Shown in pieces: positions 34,380-42,860 of a stretch of DNA of 64,000 nucleotides. The stretch's first letter is position 1. Each line of letters begins with the position of its first letter. Under the pieces are notes generated by a model. The model worked only from the letters and a program-made list of their open reading frames with translations. It had not been told where the DNA came from and searched no databases. A program made the position numbers and the translations under genes. The stretch is from Chitinophaga barathri (GTDB lineage: Bacteria; Bacteroidota; Bacteroidia; Chitinophagales; Chitinophagaceae): the NCBI RefSeq assembly GCF_003807585.1, contig NZ_RMBX01000004.1, positions 124,001 to 188,000 on the forward strand. The letters are read 5' to 3'.

Positions 34380-34507
34380 GCCGGACTTACTTCCAAACCG
34401 CAGCGGGTGAAATTCCCGCTCCAAACCAAACAGTCCGGCGATTATCTTAAAACGGGGAGGTCCGGTGCGCCTTACTTCAAAAAACACTGTGAATGTTAGC
34501 AGGCGCG
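34380..34507 (+). ncRNA. structured leader repeating motifs of the tRNA-like insert
   Basis: GCCGGAC (34380-34386) pairs with GTCCGGC (34433-34439), enclosing AGCGGG/CCCGCT (34402-34407/34415-34420). Then TGCGCC (34466-34471) pairs with GGCGCG (34502-34507). The 15-nt word ACAGTCCGGC-(C or G)-ATTA occurs at 34275 in the tRNA-like insert and at 34430 here, and CTTACTTC at 34310, 34386 and 34471. The first GTCCGGC (34278) can also pair with GCCGGAC at 34380, so an alternative fold is possible. It ends 30 bp before the RING/TerD start codon. Confidence 0.65.
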
Positions 34508-34536
34508 CAATTACCTCTTTTTTAAAACACAATGAC

Positions 34537-36774
34537 ATGAAAACAAATTTACTCTCCGCCGCCATCCGCTACAATGCGGTATATATGGATGCCGCATTCG
34601 TGCAGCCGCAGAAGGAGATCACGCACGTTGCGGGAACTTTTATTTCCAACCTCACCAGGCTGGGGTACACTGTGGACGAGCCGCTGCTGCATGCCCTGAA
34701 CGGGCTGAACCCTACCCGACTGATGGCCATCTACGATGAATTCTGCCGTGTGCTGCAACTGAAGCACAACTGGGCGCCCCTGGTGAAAGGCTGGAATATC
34801 CCTACCTATGAATCCAGGCAGGATCACTGGTACACTTTTTTTGCGAACCTCTACGGCAAAGACCAAAAGAACGCGCTGGCCTGCGGCCACGTGATCCCTG
34901 CAGGTACTTTCCCGCTGGACCGCTACAATGGCTGCCCCTTTTGCGGTACACCGTTCGAAAAAGCATCAGTGGAGCACTTTGGCCAGGGCAGCAAGCTGAA
35001 AGTGCTCACCTTATGGACACTTGAAGAAATGAATGGTCTGTTGCGAGACCTGTTAACCTCCAAAACCGCTCTGGACGCCACCCAGGCAGATACCCTGCGG
35101 GTGCTGTTGAAAGAGCTGGATCTGCCGCAGGCGGAGATCAGCATGAAAGAAACGCTCATGCTGGTGATCAGCGGACTGGCGGACGCCGGAAAAGCCGGTG
35201 AAGCCGGTAAGCTGATGACTTCGCCCGCGGATATCCTCCGGTACCTGTGGTTCAGGAAAACAGGTTTCCTGCAACTGATAGAGCCGCGTACGATCGTGGC
35301 CAGAACTTCGCGGAACAACCGCCACCTGCTCGCGGGAGCCGGTAAATCCAGGCAGGCGGCCGTGGAATCGAAAACAAAGCTGCGGCTGAAATACAGCCGC
35401 GCGGAAGGAAAGATGGTGGCAAAATGGCTGAGTGAACTTCCCCTGCCGGTGAACATGGTCTGTGAGATCATGCACCCCAGGCGTAACATGTGGGTACGTT
35501 TCATCAGGGCTTTGCGGCTTGCAGAATACAGCAGGGTGAAAGGTTTTGAGAAACTGCGCGAAATCATGGATGTGTTTTATAACCAGACATACGAAGTATG
35601 GAGCGGAAGGGTGAATGAATACCGCCTGAAGACGGACGCAGCCAGTACGTTTTACCTGCTGAAGCAGCGCCCCGGCCTGTTTGCAAGGTCTTTGTTCTCA
35701 AACATGCTGTGGTTCGGCCCCGAAGCGACCATGAAGGAATTCCGTGAAGTGGCGGGAAAACTGCCTGCACGTTTGCTGCTGACATTACAATCCTACGCGG
35801 CCAACTATTTTGACCCCGCGCAATACAGAACGGTAAAACCGCTGGGTGGCGTGAGCAAAACAGTGAAACCGCACCCGCTGCTGAGTATCTATACAAAGGA
35901 CGAACTGCGAGAAGCCGCGGTGATGACGGGAAAAGTATGCCTTGAAGTAATGGAAGCCCGCTTCCGTGAACAGGAGAATACCAACAAAACGATCTTCATC
36001 GATGAAGGTTTGTATAACATCCCGCTGTCCATCGGCGACCGTTCCGATCATGTACAGGACCTTGGCGCGGCTTTGATGGGAACGCGTTTCCCGGTGGAAG
36101 GGAACAGCGTGCGGCTGTTCATGCAATGGGGTAAAGACCTCCCCGCGCAGCACCTGGATATGGACCTTAGCTGCCGCGTGATCGGCAACGACTGGACGGA
36201 TATCTGCGCGTTCAACCGGCTGGTGGCCACCGGTACAAAACATAGCGGGGACATCCGGAGCATACCGCATAAGACTGGTACGGCTGAATACATTGATATC
36301 GACCTGGATGAACTGGATAACGCGGATGCACGATATGTGGTATTCACCTGCAACGCGTACAGCAACGGTAGCATCACGCCGAACCTTGTGCTCGGATGGA
36401 TGAATAGTGCTTACCCTATGAAGATATCCGAAAAAACAGGTGTCGCTTATGATCCTTCCTGCGTACAGCACCAGGTGCGTATTACGCAGCCTCTGGCGAA
36501 AGGCCTTGCGTTTGGTGTGCTGGATGTGAGGAACAGGTATATCGTCTGGCTGGAAATGCCGTTCGACGGTCAGCTGGTGGGTGATATGAACTATACATCC
36601 GTAGGGAACCTGCTGGTGAAGCTGAATGCGAAGATAAGTATCGGTCAGCTGCTGCGGATCAAAGCAATGGCACAGCAACTGGAAGCTGTAAAAACAGCAG
36701 AGGAAGCCGATGAAATATATACCCTTCAATGGGCGATGAACACAGCAACGGTGACGAAATTGCTGTTAGATTAA
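34537..36774 (+). CDS. RING-type zinc / TerD-like protein of the MXAN_6230/SCO0854 kind
   Basis: A 745-aa protein; the Met at 34537 is chosen because a longer frame runs through the RNA leader. The zinc-like motif C116-x-H118 ... C133-x-x-C136 (ACGHVIPAGTF, NGCPFCGTPF) resembles the second half of a RING. About 200-500 is helical and basic (TRNNRHLLAG, KLRLKYSRAEGKMVAKWLSELPLPVNM). About 560-720 has the TerD-like pattern HLDMDLSCRVIGNDWTDICAF, GTAEYIDIDLDELDNADARYVVFTCNAYS. It matches what I recall as the MXAN_6230/SCO0854 RING family. TerD proteins bind Ca2+ in stress and phage resistance. It is preceded by the tRNA-like RNA and a WYL operator, so it could be the protein partner of that RNA. 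Confidence 0.78.
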   Translation: MKTNLLSAAIRYNAVYMDAAFVQPQKEITHVAGTFISNLTRLGYTVDEPLLHALNGLNPTRLMAIYDEFCRVLQLKHNWAPLVKGWNIPTYESRQDHWYTFFANLYGKDQKNALACGHVIPAGTFPLDRYNGCPFCGTPFEKASVEHFGQGSKLKVLTLWTLEEMNGLLRDLLTSKTALDATQADTLRVLLKELDLPQAEISMKETLMLVISGLADAGKAGEAGKLMTSPADILRYLWFRKTGFLQLIEPRTIVARTSRNNRHLLAGAGKSRQAAVESKTKLRLKYSRAEGKMVAKWLSELPLPVNMVCEIMHPRRNMWVRFIRALRLAEYSRVKGFEKLREIMDVFYNQTYEVWSGRVNEYRLKTDAASTFYLLKQRPGLFARSLFSNMLWFGPEATMKEFREVAGKLPARLLLTLQSYAANYFDPAQYRTVKPLGGVSKTVKPHPLLSIYTKDELREAAVMTGKVCLEVMEARFREQENTNKTIFIDEGLYNIPLSIGDRSDHVQDLGAALMGTRFPVEGNSVRLFMQWGKDLPAQHLDMDLSCRVIGNDWTDICAFNRLVATGTKHSGDIRSIPHKTGTAEYIDIDLDELDNADARYVVFTCNAYSNGSITPNLVLGWMNSAYPMKISEKTGVAYDPSCVQHQVRITQPLAKGLAFGVLDVRNRYIVWLEMPFDGQLVGDMNYTSVGNLLVKLNAKISIGQLLRIKAMAQQLEAVKTAEEADEIYTLQWAMNTATVTKLLLD

Positions 36775-36792
36775 CACTGGGTTAATAAGTAA

Positions 36793-36820
36793 GGGCTGCC
36801 TGTTTGGGCGGCCCTTTTTT
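36793..36820 (+). terminator. terminator of the RING/TerD transcript
   Basis: GGGCTGCC pairs with GGCGGCCC (one G-T pair) around TGTTTG, followed by TTTTTT. Confidence 0.88.
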
Positions 36821-37031
36821 ATTGTTGTTAAAAGAAATATCACCTGCAAAAATCCATTTCACGCTGTATTACGTATCTGCTTGGCCGTTTTCAGCAAATA
36901 CACTGCTGTTAAAAATATTCTCCTGGATAAAAATCTGTAACTCATCACACAACGTATCTACACAAGAGGGTCACCCAGAAAAGAGTTGAAAACCGATTCA
37001 TGTAAACTGATCTAACTAAAGCCATTAATTT

Positions 37032-37733
37032 ATGGAAAAAGAAATTGTAACCCGGCAGGCCGAAGGCCAGCAAGGGAATGGTATGCCCCGCAGGAAATTT
37101 CTCGCTGCACTGGGTCTGTCCGTATCAGCCGCCGCTGCCATCACCGCCTGTTCTAAAGATGACAATCCCGGTGGCGGCCCGCCACCCGGCAGTATCGATC
37201 TTGGTAGAGACGATACCGGCATCCTGAATTATGCCTACGCCCTGGAACAACTGGAAGCAGCCTTCTATGGCCAGGTGGCGCTAACGCCCTATACCGGCAT
37301 CACAGCGGCGGAATCACAACTGCTGGCCGATATCAGGGATCACGAAGTGTCTCACCGCGAGTTCTTCAAAAAGGCACTGGGCAACAAAGCGATCCCCGGG
37401 CTGGAAGTAAACTTCACCACGATCGACTTCACCAACAGGGCCAGCGTACTGGGCGTTGCCAAAGCCTTTGAAGACCTTGGCGTGAGCGCATACAACGGTG
37501 CGGGCAAACTGATCACCAATGTGGACTATCTCTTACTCGCCGGCAAGATCGTATCCGTAGAAGCAAGGCATGCCGCGCTCATCCGCGATCTCATCAGCAA
37601 CGGCTCTTTTGCGGACAACACCGTGATCAATGCAAACGGTCTTGACGTAGCCAGCAGCCCCGCGGATGTGCTCACCGCTGCTAAACCCTTCCTCAAATCC
37701 GTACTCTGGGGCGGTAACCTCCCCACTTCCTGA
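37032..37733 (+). CDS. ferritin-like domain protein with Tat/lipoprotein signal
   Basis: A 233-aa protein: MPRRKFLAALGLSVSAAAAITAC is a twin-arginine signal with a lipobox (Cys38). The mature part is a four-helix ferritin-2 domain (DTGILNYAYALEQLEAAFYGQV, AESQLLADIRDHEVSHREFF, AKAFEDLGVSAYNGAG, KIVSVEARHAALIRDL). The conserved E, E-x-x-H pairs suggest a di-metal or degenerate centre. These proteins act outside the cytoplasm, probably in stress or metal handling. It is first of three genes in a probable operon, with the next gene 29 bp downstream. Confidence 0.9.
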   Translation: MEKEIVTRQAEGQQGNGMPRRKFLAALGLSVSAAAAITACSKDDNPGGGPPPGSIDLGRDDTGILNYAYALEQLEAAFYGQVALTPYTGITAAESQLLADIRDHEVSHREFFKKALGNKAIPGLEVNFTTIDFTNRASVLGVAKAFEDLGVSAYNGAGKLITNVDYLLLAGKIVSVEARHAALIRDLISNGSFADNTVINANGLDVASSPADVLTAAKPFLKSVLWGGNLPTS

Positions 37734-37762
37734 TCCATTTTTTCATCTCTCAACATTTCTTT

Positions 37763-38572
37763 ATGAACATACAGAATATCCTCACAGAAATTGAAAAGAC
37801 CGATCCCGAAGTGTACGAACGCATGGACAGCCGCAGAGGCGCGATGCAGAGTTTTCTCCGGATCGGCGGCAAACTGGCGCTGGCAGCCATTCCTATTGCG
37901 CTTGGCGGGATGTTTAAAAAAGCCTACGGCCAGTCCGCGCCGAACATCGTGGCAGTGCTGAACTATGCACTCACATTGGAATACCTGGAAGCGGAATTCT
38001 ATACCATGGGCGCCGCATCAGGCGTAGTGCCAGCAGGCACGCCCGGGGTAGGGGCCATCAATACCATCAGGGACCATGAAAACGCGCATGTGTCTTTCCT
38101 GAAAACGGCCATCGCTTCACTGGGAGGCCAGGCAGTGGCAAAACCGACTTTTGATTTCACGGCGGGCGGCGCATTCGGCAACGTGTTCACCAATTACGAT
38201 ACATTCCTGGCAGTGGCGCAGACCTTTGAAGATACCGGAGTAAGAGCTTACAAAGGCAGGGCGGGCGAGCTGATGGGCAACAACGATGTGCTCACCGCCG
38301 CTTTGCAGATCCATTCCGTGGAAGCACGCCATGCTTCCCACATCCGGCAGATGCGCAAAGCGCGCGGCGCCAATGTGAAACCCTGGATCACGGGCAAAGA
38401 CACAGGCGGCATCGGTGCGGCCGTGCAGGCCAGTTATAACGGTGAGGAACTTACCACGCAGGCAGGTATTGACATTGCCGCTATCGTAAACGCGAACGCC
38501 GCCAGCGAAAGTTTCGACGAGCCGCTGACCGCCGCGCAGGTACTCGCGATTGTAGACCCCTTCATCGTTTAA
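37763..38572 (+). CDS. ferritin-like domain protein
   Basis: A 269-aa homologue of the previous protein. It has a Tat-like leader SRRGAMQSFLRIGGKLALAAIPIALGG and no lipobox Cys. The ferritin core is NIVAVLNYALTLEYLEAEFYTMG, INTIRDHENAHVSFLKTA, VAQTFEDTGVRAYKGRAG and LQIHSVEARHASHIRQMR. An extra C-terminal helix region (about 215-269) follows. The tandem pair of these proteins is commonly found in Bacteroidota. The two likely act together in the periplasm. Confidence 0.9.
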   Translation: MNIQNILTEIEKTDPEVYERMDSRRGAMQSFLRIGGKLALAAIPIALGGMFKKAYGQSAPNIVAVLNYALTLEYLEAEFYTMGAASGVVPAGTPGVGAINTIRDHENAHVSFLKTAIASLGGQAVAKPTFDFTAGGAFGNVFTNYDTFLAVAQTFEDTGVRAYKGRAGELMGNNDVLTAALQIHSVEARHASHIRQMRKARGANVKPWITGKDTGGIGAAVQASYNGEELTTQAGIDIAAIVNANAASESFDEPLTAAQVLAIVDPFIV

Positions 38573-38603
38573 ATCGTTTCATACATTTCTAAATTCACGA
38601 ACA

Positions 38604-39005
38604 ATGCAAAGTAAAATCGCAACATTCTGCGCAATGTTATTCATCAGCACGTCCTCATTTGCCGCCGGCGCCTATGAACAGCCCGCATCCGCCACTGTCA
38701 CCTCATCCTACGATTGGATGAAATCGCCCTCCGGCACCTGGGAAGGTAAAGTGGACGGCAAGGCGCACTGGTACAAACTGGACAAAAAAGGCGGCCTTTG
38801 GCAAAGCACCGACGGTAAAAAATGGACAGCTTCCAAAGAGGGCCTCTGGTCCGATAAGAGCGGCCGATGGCTCAAGATCCATGACAAAAAGCTCGTGTGG
38901 AGCACAGACGGGAAAGAATGGGCCGAAGTACCCGAGTGGAAGTGGGAAGGAAGTGATGGCAAATGGTACAAGTTCGATACTGACTGGACACTTTGGGTTA
39001 ATTGA
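38604..39005 (+). CDS. secreted Trp-rich repeat protein
   Basis: A 133-aa secreted protein; signal peptide cleaved near ASFAAG. The rest is about three repeats of roughly 30 residues, each with the layout WE/SDG-K-W-K-D-KGG-W-ST-DG-K-W. Examples are GKAHWYKLDKKGGLWQSTDG, SGRWLKIHDKKLVWSTDG and DGKWYKFDTDWTLW. The Trp/Gly/Lys pattern suggests small beta-hairpins for carbohydrate or surface binding. It follows the two ferritin-like genes by 31 bp and may be co-expressed. No named family is recognised. Confidence 0.75.
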   Translation: MQSKIATFCAMLFISTSSFAAGAYEQPASATVTSSYDWMKSPSGTWEGKVDGKAHWYKLDKKGGLWQSTDGKKWTASKEGLWSDKSGRWLKIHDKKLVWSTDGKEWAEVPEWKWEGSDGKWYKFDTDWTLWVN

Positions 39006-39011
39006 TGATAT

Positions 39012-39050
39012 AACCGCCCCCGCAGGTTTGGTCGTTGGGGGCGGTTTTTT
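39012..39050 (+). terminator. terminator of the ferritin-like operon
   Basis: AACCGCCCCC (39012-39021) and GGGGGCGGTT (39037-39046), followed by TTTT. A strong G/C stem with a 15-nt loop. Confidence 0.9.
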
Positions 39051-39100
39051 ATTACACTCACAGACAGGCATATGTTTATAGTAGTCATTTTATCAATCGA

Positions 39101-39128
39101 AAAACCGAAGTCTTACTTCGGTTTTTTT
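39101..39128 (+). terminator. second terminator
   Basis: AAAACCGAAGT, loop CTT, ACTTCGGTTTT then TTT. The two terminators are in series and isolate the alkaline phosphatase gene. The A run in front makes it bidirectional in principle. Confidence 0.85.
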
Positions 39129-39239
39129 GTTTTTACATAGCTGCCGGCCCGTAACCGATAAATAATAAATCCTTAATACATGAAAACATGCACTTCCGGG
39201 GTAACATGAGCATCTTTACTGCTTCAATCGTTATCTCTG

Positions 39240-40652
39240 ATGAAAAGAAGACAATTTCTACAACAATCTTCCCTGGCGGCTATCGCCTCTTCCATACTTG
39301 CCCCCGTTGACCTGCTGGCCTCCGGCAAAGAAGGCGGCGATGTAAAATGGGATGGTACTACCGCCCGCAATATTATTTTCCTCGTAAGCGACGGCATGAG
39401 CATCGGCACGCTGACTATGGCCAACATGCTCCTGCAACGCAAAGAAGGCCGCAGCAGCAGCTGGATGAAGCTGTACGAACAAGGCAAAGCAAAAAGAGGT
39501 TTGATGGATACCGCCTCCGCGGACAACCTGGTGACCGATTCAGCCGCGGGCAGCTCAGCCTGGGGCGGCGGCGTACGTGTGCCGAACGGTATGCTGAACG
39601 TCAATAAGGACGGTTCTTTTAACGTTCCCATCCTGCACAAGTTCAAAGCCGCGGGCAAAGCCACGGGCTGCGTTACCAGCGTGCCCATCACCCATGCCAC
39701 ACCGGCGGGGTTTTGTGTGAATAACGCCAGCAGGAACTCCCAGCCGGAGATCGCCGAACAATACCTCCAGCTCCGTTTTGATGTGATGATGGGTGGCGGT
39801 ACGGAGTTTTTCAGCGCCGATACCCGTAAAGACAAACAGGATCTTTTCGCCAAATACGCACAGGCCGGCTTTGCCGTGGCCCGCACCAAACAGGAAATGC
39901 TGAACGCCGCCGCCAGCCAGCCGCTGATGGCTGTATTCCACGGAGATGCGATCCCTTACGCCCTGGATCATGCGCAGGATACACAATTGCAGGCTACTAT
40001 CCCCACGCTGGCGGAAATGACCAAAACGGCCATCGAGCGGCTGAGCAGGAACAAAAAAGGGTTCGTGTTGCAGGTAGAAGGAGGAAAGGTGGACTGGGGC
40101 GCACACTCAAACGATCTCGGCGGCCTCATCTACGACCAGGTTGCTTTTGATGAAGCGATCCAGGTAGCGGTGGACTTTGCGGAGAAAGACAAAAACACGC
40201 TCATCATCATCACTACCGACCATGGAAATGCCAACCCCGGCATCTTTGGCGGCAGTAAAGAAAATAAGAAATTCGACAGCATCTTCCAGTTCAAACAAAC
40301 CAATGACTGGATACTGAAAGGCATCACTAAAGACTCTTCCGTAAACCAGGTGAGGGAAAGAGTGGAAGCCGCGCTGGGCTTCGGCATCAGGCCGGAAGAA
40401 GCGCACGGACTGCTGGGCCACTACATCAGGCCTGACGGCGAAGGGCTTTACAACAAGGCAAAGCTGCCGTTCAGGGAACTGGGCGAACTGCTGGGCAGTT
40501 ATACCACCGTACACTGGGCTTCCATGGACCATTCCTCGGATCATGTGGAGCTGACCATGATGGGCCCGGGCAGCCAGCTGATGAAAGCCTTTATGAAAAA
40601 TTCGGATCTGCACAACCTGATGCTGGACGCCACCGGTGTCAAAAAAGGATAG
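39240..40652 (+). CDS. alkaline phosphatase, Tat-exported
   Basis: A 470-aa phosphomonoesterase. MKRRQFLQQSSLAAIASSILAP is a twin-arginine signal. The metal site starts with RNIIFLVSDGMS. Nucleophile Ser101 is in VTDSAAGSSAWGG, with later metal ligands in VEGGKVDWGAHSND, TTDHGN and HSSDHVE. It hydrolyses phosphate monoesters in the periplasm. Start at 39240 is the first Met. Pho regulation is not visible as a Pho box. A terminator follows at 40690. Confidence 0.95.
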   Translation: MKRRQFLQQSSLAAIASSILAPVDLLASGKEGGDVKWDGTTARNIIFLVSDGMSIGTLTMANMLLQRKEGRSSSWMKLYEQGKAKRGLMDTASADNLVTDSAAGSSAWGGGVRVPNGMLNVNKDGSFNVPILHKFKAAGKATGCVTSVPITHATPAGFCVNNASRNSQPEIAEQYLQLRFDVMMGGGTEFFSADTRKDKQDLFAKYAQAGFAVARTKQEMLNAAASQPLMAVFHGDAIPYALDHAQDTQLQATIPTLAEMTKTAIERLSRNKKGFVLQVEGGKVDWGAHSNDLGGLIYDQVAFDEAIQVAVDFAEKDKNTLIIITTDHGNANPGIFGGSKENKKFDSIFQFKQTNDWILKGITKDSSVNQVRERVEAALGFGIRPEEAHGLLGHYIRPDGEGLYNKAKLPFRELGELLGSYTTVHWASMDHSSDHVELTMMGPGSQLMKAFMKNSDLHNLMLDATGVKKG

Positions 40653-40689
40653 TACACGGCGGATTCATCCATTGTTTAACAACTTTTCA

Positions 40690-40719
40690 GGGCTGGCCAT
40701 TTGGCCCGCCCTTTTTTTT
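40690..40719 (+). terminator. terminator of alkaline phosphatase
   Basis: GGGC-GGCC paired with GGCC-GCCC (one mismatch) around ATTT, then TTTTTTTT. Confidence 0.88.
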
Positions 40720-41536
40720 GAAGCGGAAATCATTTCTGGGCCACCAGGGCATACCCGGCATTACGGAAATAATCCTGCCGAAATGGAAACTTTTGACCAT
40801 GCCGGGCGTCTTTACCCAGGAAGAACATATTGCCGCAAACAATCCAACAGGCAGATAAAGAAACTCTCAGCCGATGTGTACATCGAACAGGCCGTTCCGG
40901 CCCGCTGGGTTTGACTATGTAATATAAAAGAACCGACCTGCGTCTGCGGGCCGGTGTAACGCCATATCCCCCGGAACAGCTAATGATGGACGGGATATTG
41001 TAAAAGAGAAATGCGCCGTAGTACAAATACTACATCCGGCCCGTACTTTAACTACAGGCCAGCCTTCAACCTGTCGTTACCTTACACCGGAAAACCTGGC
41101 CCTATATTCAGAACAAAACCGGGGACCGGACAAGCCATATTTCTGTAACCATCAACGCCTATGAAGAATTTTTCCCTTCCCGCACGGGCATGCGCCAATG
41201 CTTATACCAGGAATGTTTTAGTGTTGATTTGTTTGTTGATATCGCATTTGCGGATGCGGCTACATTTCTCATTCATCAAAAATGGAATTTCCCCTATGAC
41301 TATAACGAGAGCACGCTGTACCACGCTGTTATGCGATAGATAGCCCCGCAGTAAAGACATTACGCCTGTATTACTACCATACGGGCGAACCAGATCCTGT
41401 ACCCCCCTGTAAGAACAGCATTTCCTGCAGGAAGGGCAGAACGGGAGGTCAGCATACTAAATATGGCTTCGAATAATGGTTATCATAGGAAAAGGGGCTG
41501 TCTCTTAAGGCGGCCCTCTTTTTTTATCTTTGCGGT
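40720..41536. other. gene-poor region with an orphan terminator
   Basis: About 820 bp with no convincing gene. A terminator-like GGGGCTGTCTC-TTAA-GGCGGCCC with T run (about 41496-41523) precedes the YjbQ start yet ends no visible gene, which suggests a decayed gene. A 60-codon frame at 41161-41343 starts like a leader peptide but soon breaks off, and is not supported. Confidence 0.5.
41525..41532 (+). promoter_or_regulatory. -7 element close to the YjbQ start
   Basis: TATCTTTG matches TAnnTTTG and ends 4 bp before the start codon at 41537. If used, transcription would begin at or near the AUG, giving a leaderless mRNA. No TTG at -33 was found, so support is partial. Confidence 0.4.
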
Positions 41537-41971
41537 ATGAAGATCCACCAGGCATTTATACGGCTCATGGAAAGGAAACGCGGTTTCCACCTCATTACAG
41601 CTGAAGTATTGCAGGCCCTGCCGCAGCTCAGGGAGCTGAAAACGGGCATGTGCCAGGTATTTATCCGGCACACTTCCGCTTCACTGACCATCAACGAAAA
41701 TGCGGACCCGACGGTACGAAAGGATTTCGAAATGTACTTCAGCAAAGCAGTGCCCGAAAACGATCCGCAATATCTCCACGACGACGAAGGCCCGGATGAT
41801 ATGCCCGCCCACCTCAAAGCCGCACTGCTGGGAAGCTCTGTAATGATACCCGTGCGCAACGGCAAGCTGGCCTTTGGCACCTGGCAGGGCATTTACCTCT
41901 GCGAGCACCGCAACCATGGCGGGCAGCGGGAGCTGGTCATCACCGCCTGGGGCGAGACGGAGACGCCTTAA
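41537..41971 (+). CDS. yjbQ: YjbQ family protein (UPF0047)
   Basis: A 144-aa protein with the family layout: QVFIRHTSASLTINENADPTVRKDFEMYFSKAVPEN, DDEGPDDMPAHLKAALLGSSVMIPVRNGKLAFGTWQGIYLCEHRNHGGQRELVITAWGE. The conserved His and Asp ligand residues of the trimer are visible. The family has been named secondary thiamine-phosphate synthase, based on rescue of a thiE mutant; the natural role is uncertain. Its last 32 bp overlap the convergent hydrolase gene. Confidence 0.92.
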   Translation: MKIHQAFIRLMERKRGFHLITAEVLQALPQLRELKTGMCQVFIRHTSASLTINENADPTVRKDFEMYFSKAVPENDPQYLHDDEGPDDMPAHLKAALLGSSVMIPVRNGKLAFGTWQGIYLCEHRNHGGQRELVITAWGETETP

Positions 41972-42794
41972 AGTATTTGTCCAGGAAGGCGAAGACCGTG
42001 TCAAACCGCGTCAATGGCGCGGCGTGACCGCCCTGCACGGCTATGTGTTCCGTACGGTACGGGAACTGGTGTTGCCTGAAACGGTCTTCCATTTTTTCGC
42101 ACATTAGTGTAGAAGGGCATATCTCATCCTCCGTGGCGGACAACAGCAGTACGGGGCCTTTTATTCTCTCCACGGGTATCATGGCAAGCTGTTCCGCCGC
42201 TGAATCTTTCAGCATCGCTTCAAAAGCGCCTCTCAGGTCCCTTTTCATCAAAGCGGGCACCGCTGCTTCATTCACCGGTACATAGGGCAGTTCTTTCCCG
42301 TTGTACGTCCACGCGGCGGTGGAAAAGTGACCGGTATGCCCCGGGAAGGTCACATGGCTGGGCACGATGGCCACCACGCAGGTAATATCGCTGAAATAAC
42401 TGCCCAGCAGCAAAGCAAGGTCGCCGCCCCGGGAGCCGCCGATGATGGCGATTTTCTTTTTATTGATCTTCTGGTTGCCGGCTGCTTTCAGGATAGCGTC
42501 GTGTATGGCGTTGAGGGAGATCCTGTTGAGCGTGTCCGGTGTGCCGGGTGCGCCGAAATAACCGATGGCCAGGAAAGCATAACCGCTTTCCAGGAAACGG
42601 TCGCGGGTGGTTTTCCAATGATCGCTGGCCCATGCGTTCCTTCCTTCGGAGCCGCCCAGGCCTACTATAAGAGGTTGATCATCGCCGGGGCCGGTGTAGA
42701 GAATGCTGTTTGCCTGCGGGGTTTCCAGCACGGTCTGCGCCCGGAGGGAGAAATGGAAGGAATAGAGGAATAAGGAGAGCAATAAAAATTTCAT
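41940..42794 (-). CDS. secreted alpha/beta hydrolase (BAAT/dienelactone-hydrolase type)
   Basis: A 284-aa protein from the Met at 42794, chosen because MKFLLLSLFLYSFHFSLRAQ forms a good signal peptide. The fold is alpha/beta hydrolase with the nucleophile in GGSRGGDLALLLG, a strand VAIVPSHV, LLLSATEDEICPSTL (acid) and VQGGHAAPL (His). The C-terminal region matches the bile-acid-CoA/acyl-CoA thioester hydrolase BAAT family. The substrate outside the cell is unknown. The 3' end overlaps YjbQ. Confidence 0.85.
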   Translation of the reverse strand: MKFLLLSLFLYSFHFSLRAQTVLETPQANSILYTGPGDDQPLIVGLGGSEGRNAWASDHWKTTRDRFLESGYAFLAIGYFGAPGTPDTLNRISLNAIHDAILKAAGNQKINKKKIAIIGGSRGGDLALLLGSYFSDITCVVAIVPSHVTFPGHTGHFSTAAWTYNGKELPYVPVNEAAVPALMKRDLRGAFEAMLKDSAAEQLAMIPVERIKGPVLLLSATEDEICPSTLMCEKMEDRFRQHQFPYRTEHIAVQGGHAAPLTRFDTVFAFLDKYFKASPSRPRR

Positions 42795-42860
42795 AGCTGT
42801 TTGGTTTGTTGCACAAAACTCAGCCATTTGTTTCCTTTTTCTTTTGACCTATATCAAAAA

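Noticed and set aside
34034..34450. 138-codon frame running through the tRNA-like RNA
   Set aside because: It reads across promoter, operators and the structured RNA; the RNA and promoter elements explain the sequence better.
40636..40914. 92-codon plus-strand frame and 98-codon minus-strand frame after the alkaline phosphatase
   Set aside because: The plus frame overlaps the phosphatase end and its terminator; both have composition of non-coding DNA and no recognisable fold.
41161..41343. 60-codon frame starting MKNFSLPARACANAYTRN, possibly a SusC leader remnant
   Set aside because: Only the first residues look like a leader; no homologous continuation, no promoter, and the remainder is unlikely composition.
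40720..41536. Insertion sequence or prophage remnant in the gene-poor stretch
   Set aside because: No terminal repeats, transposase or integrase frames are visible.
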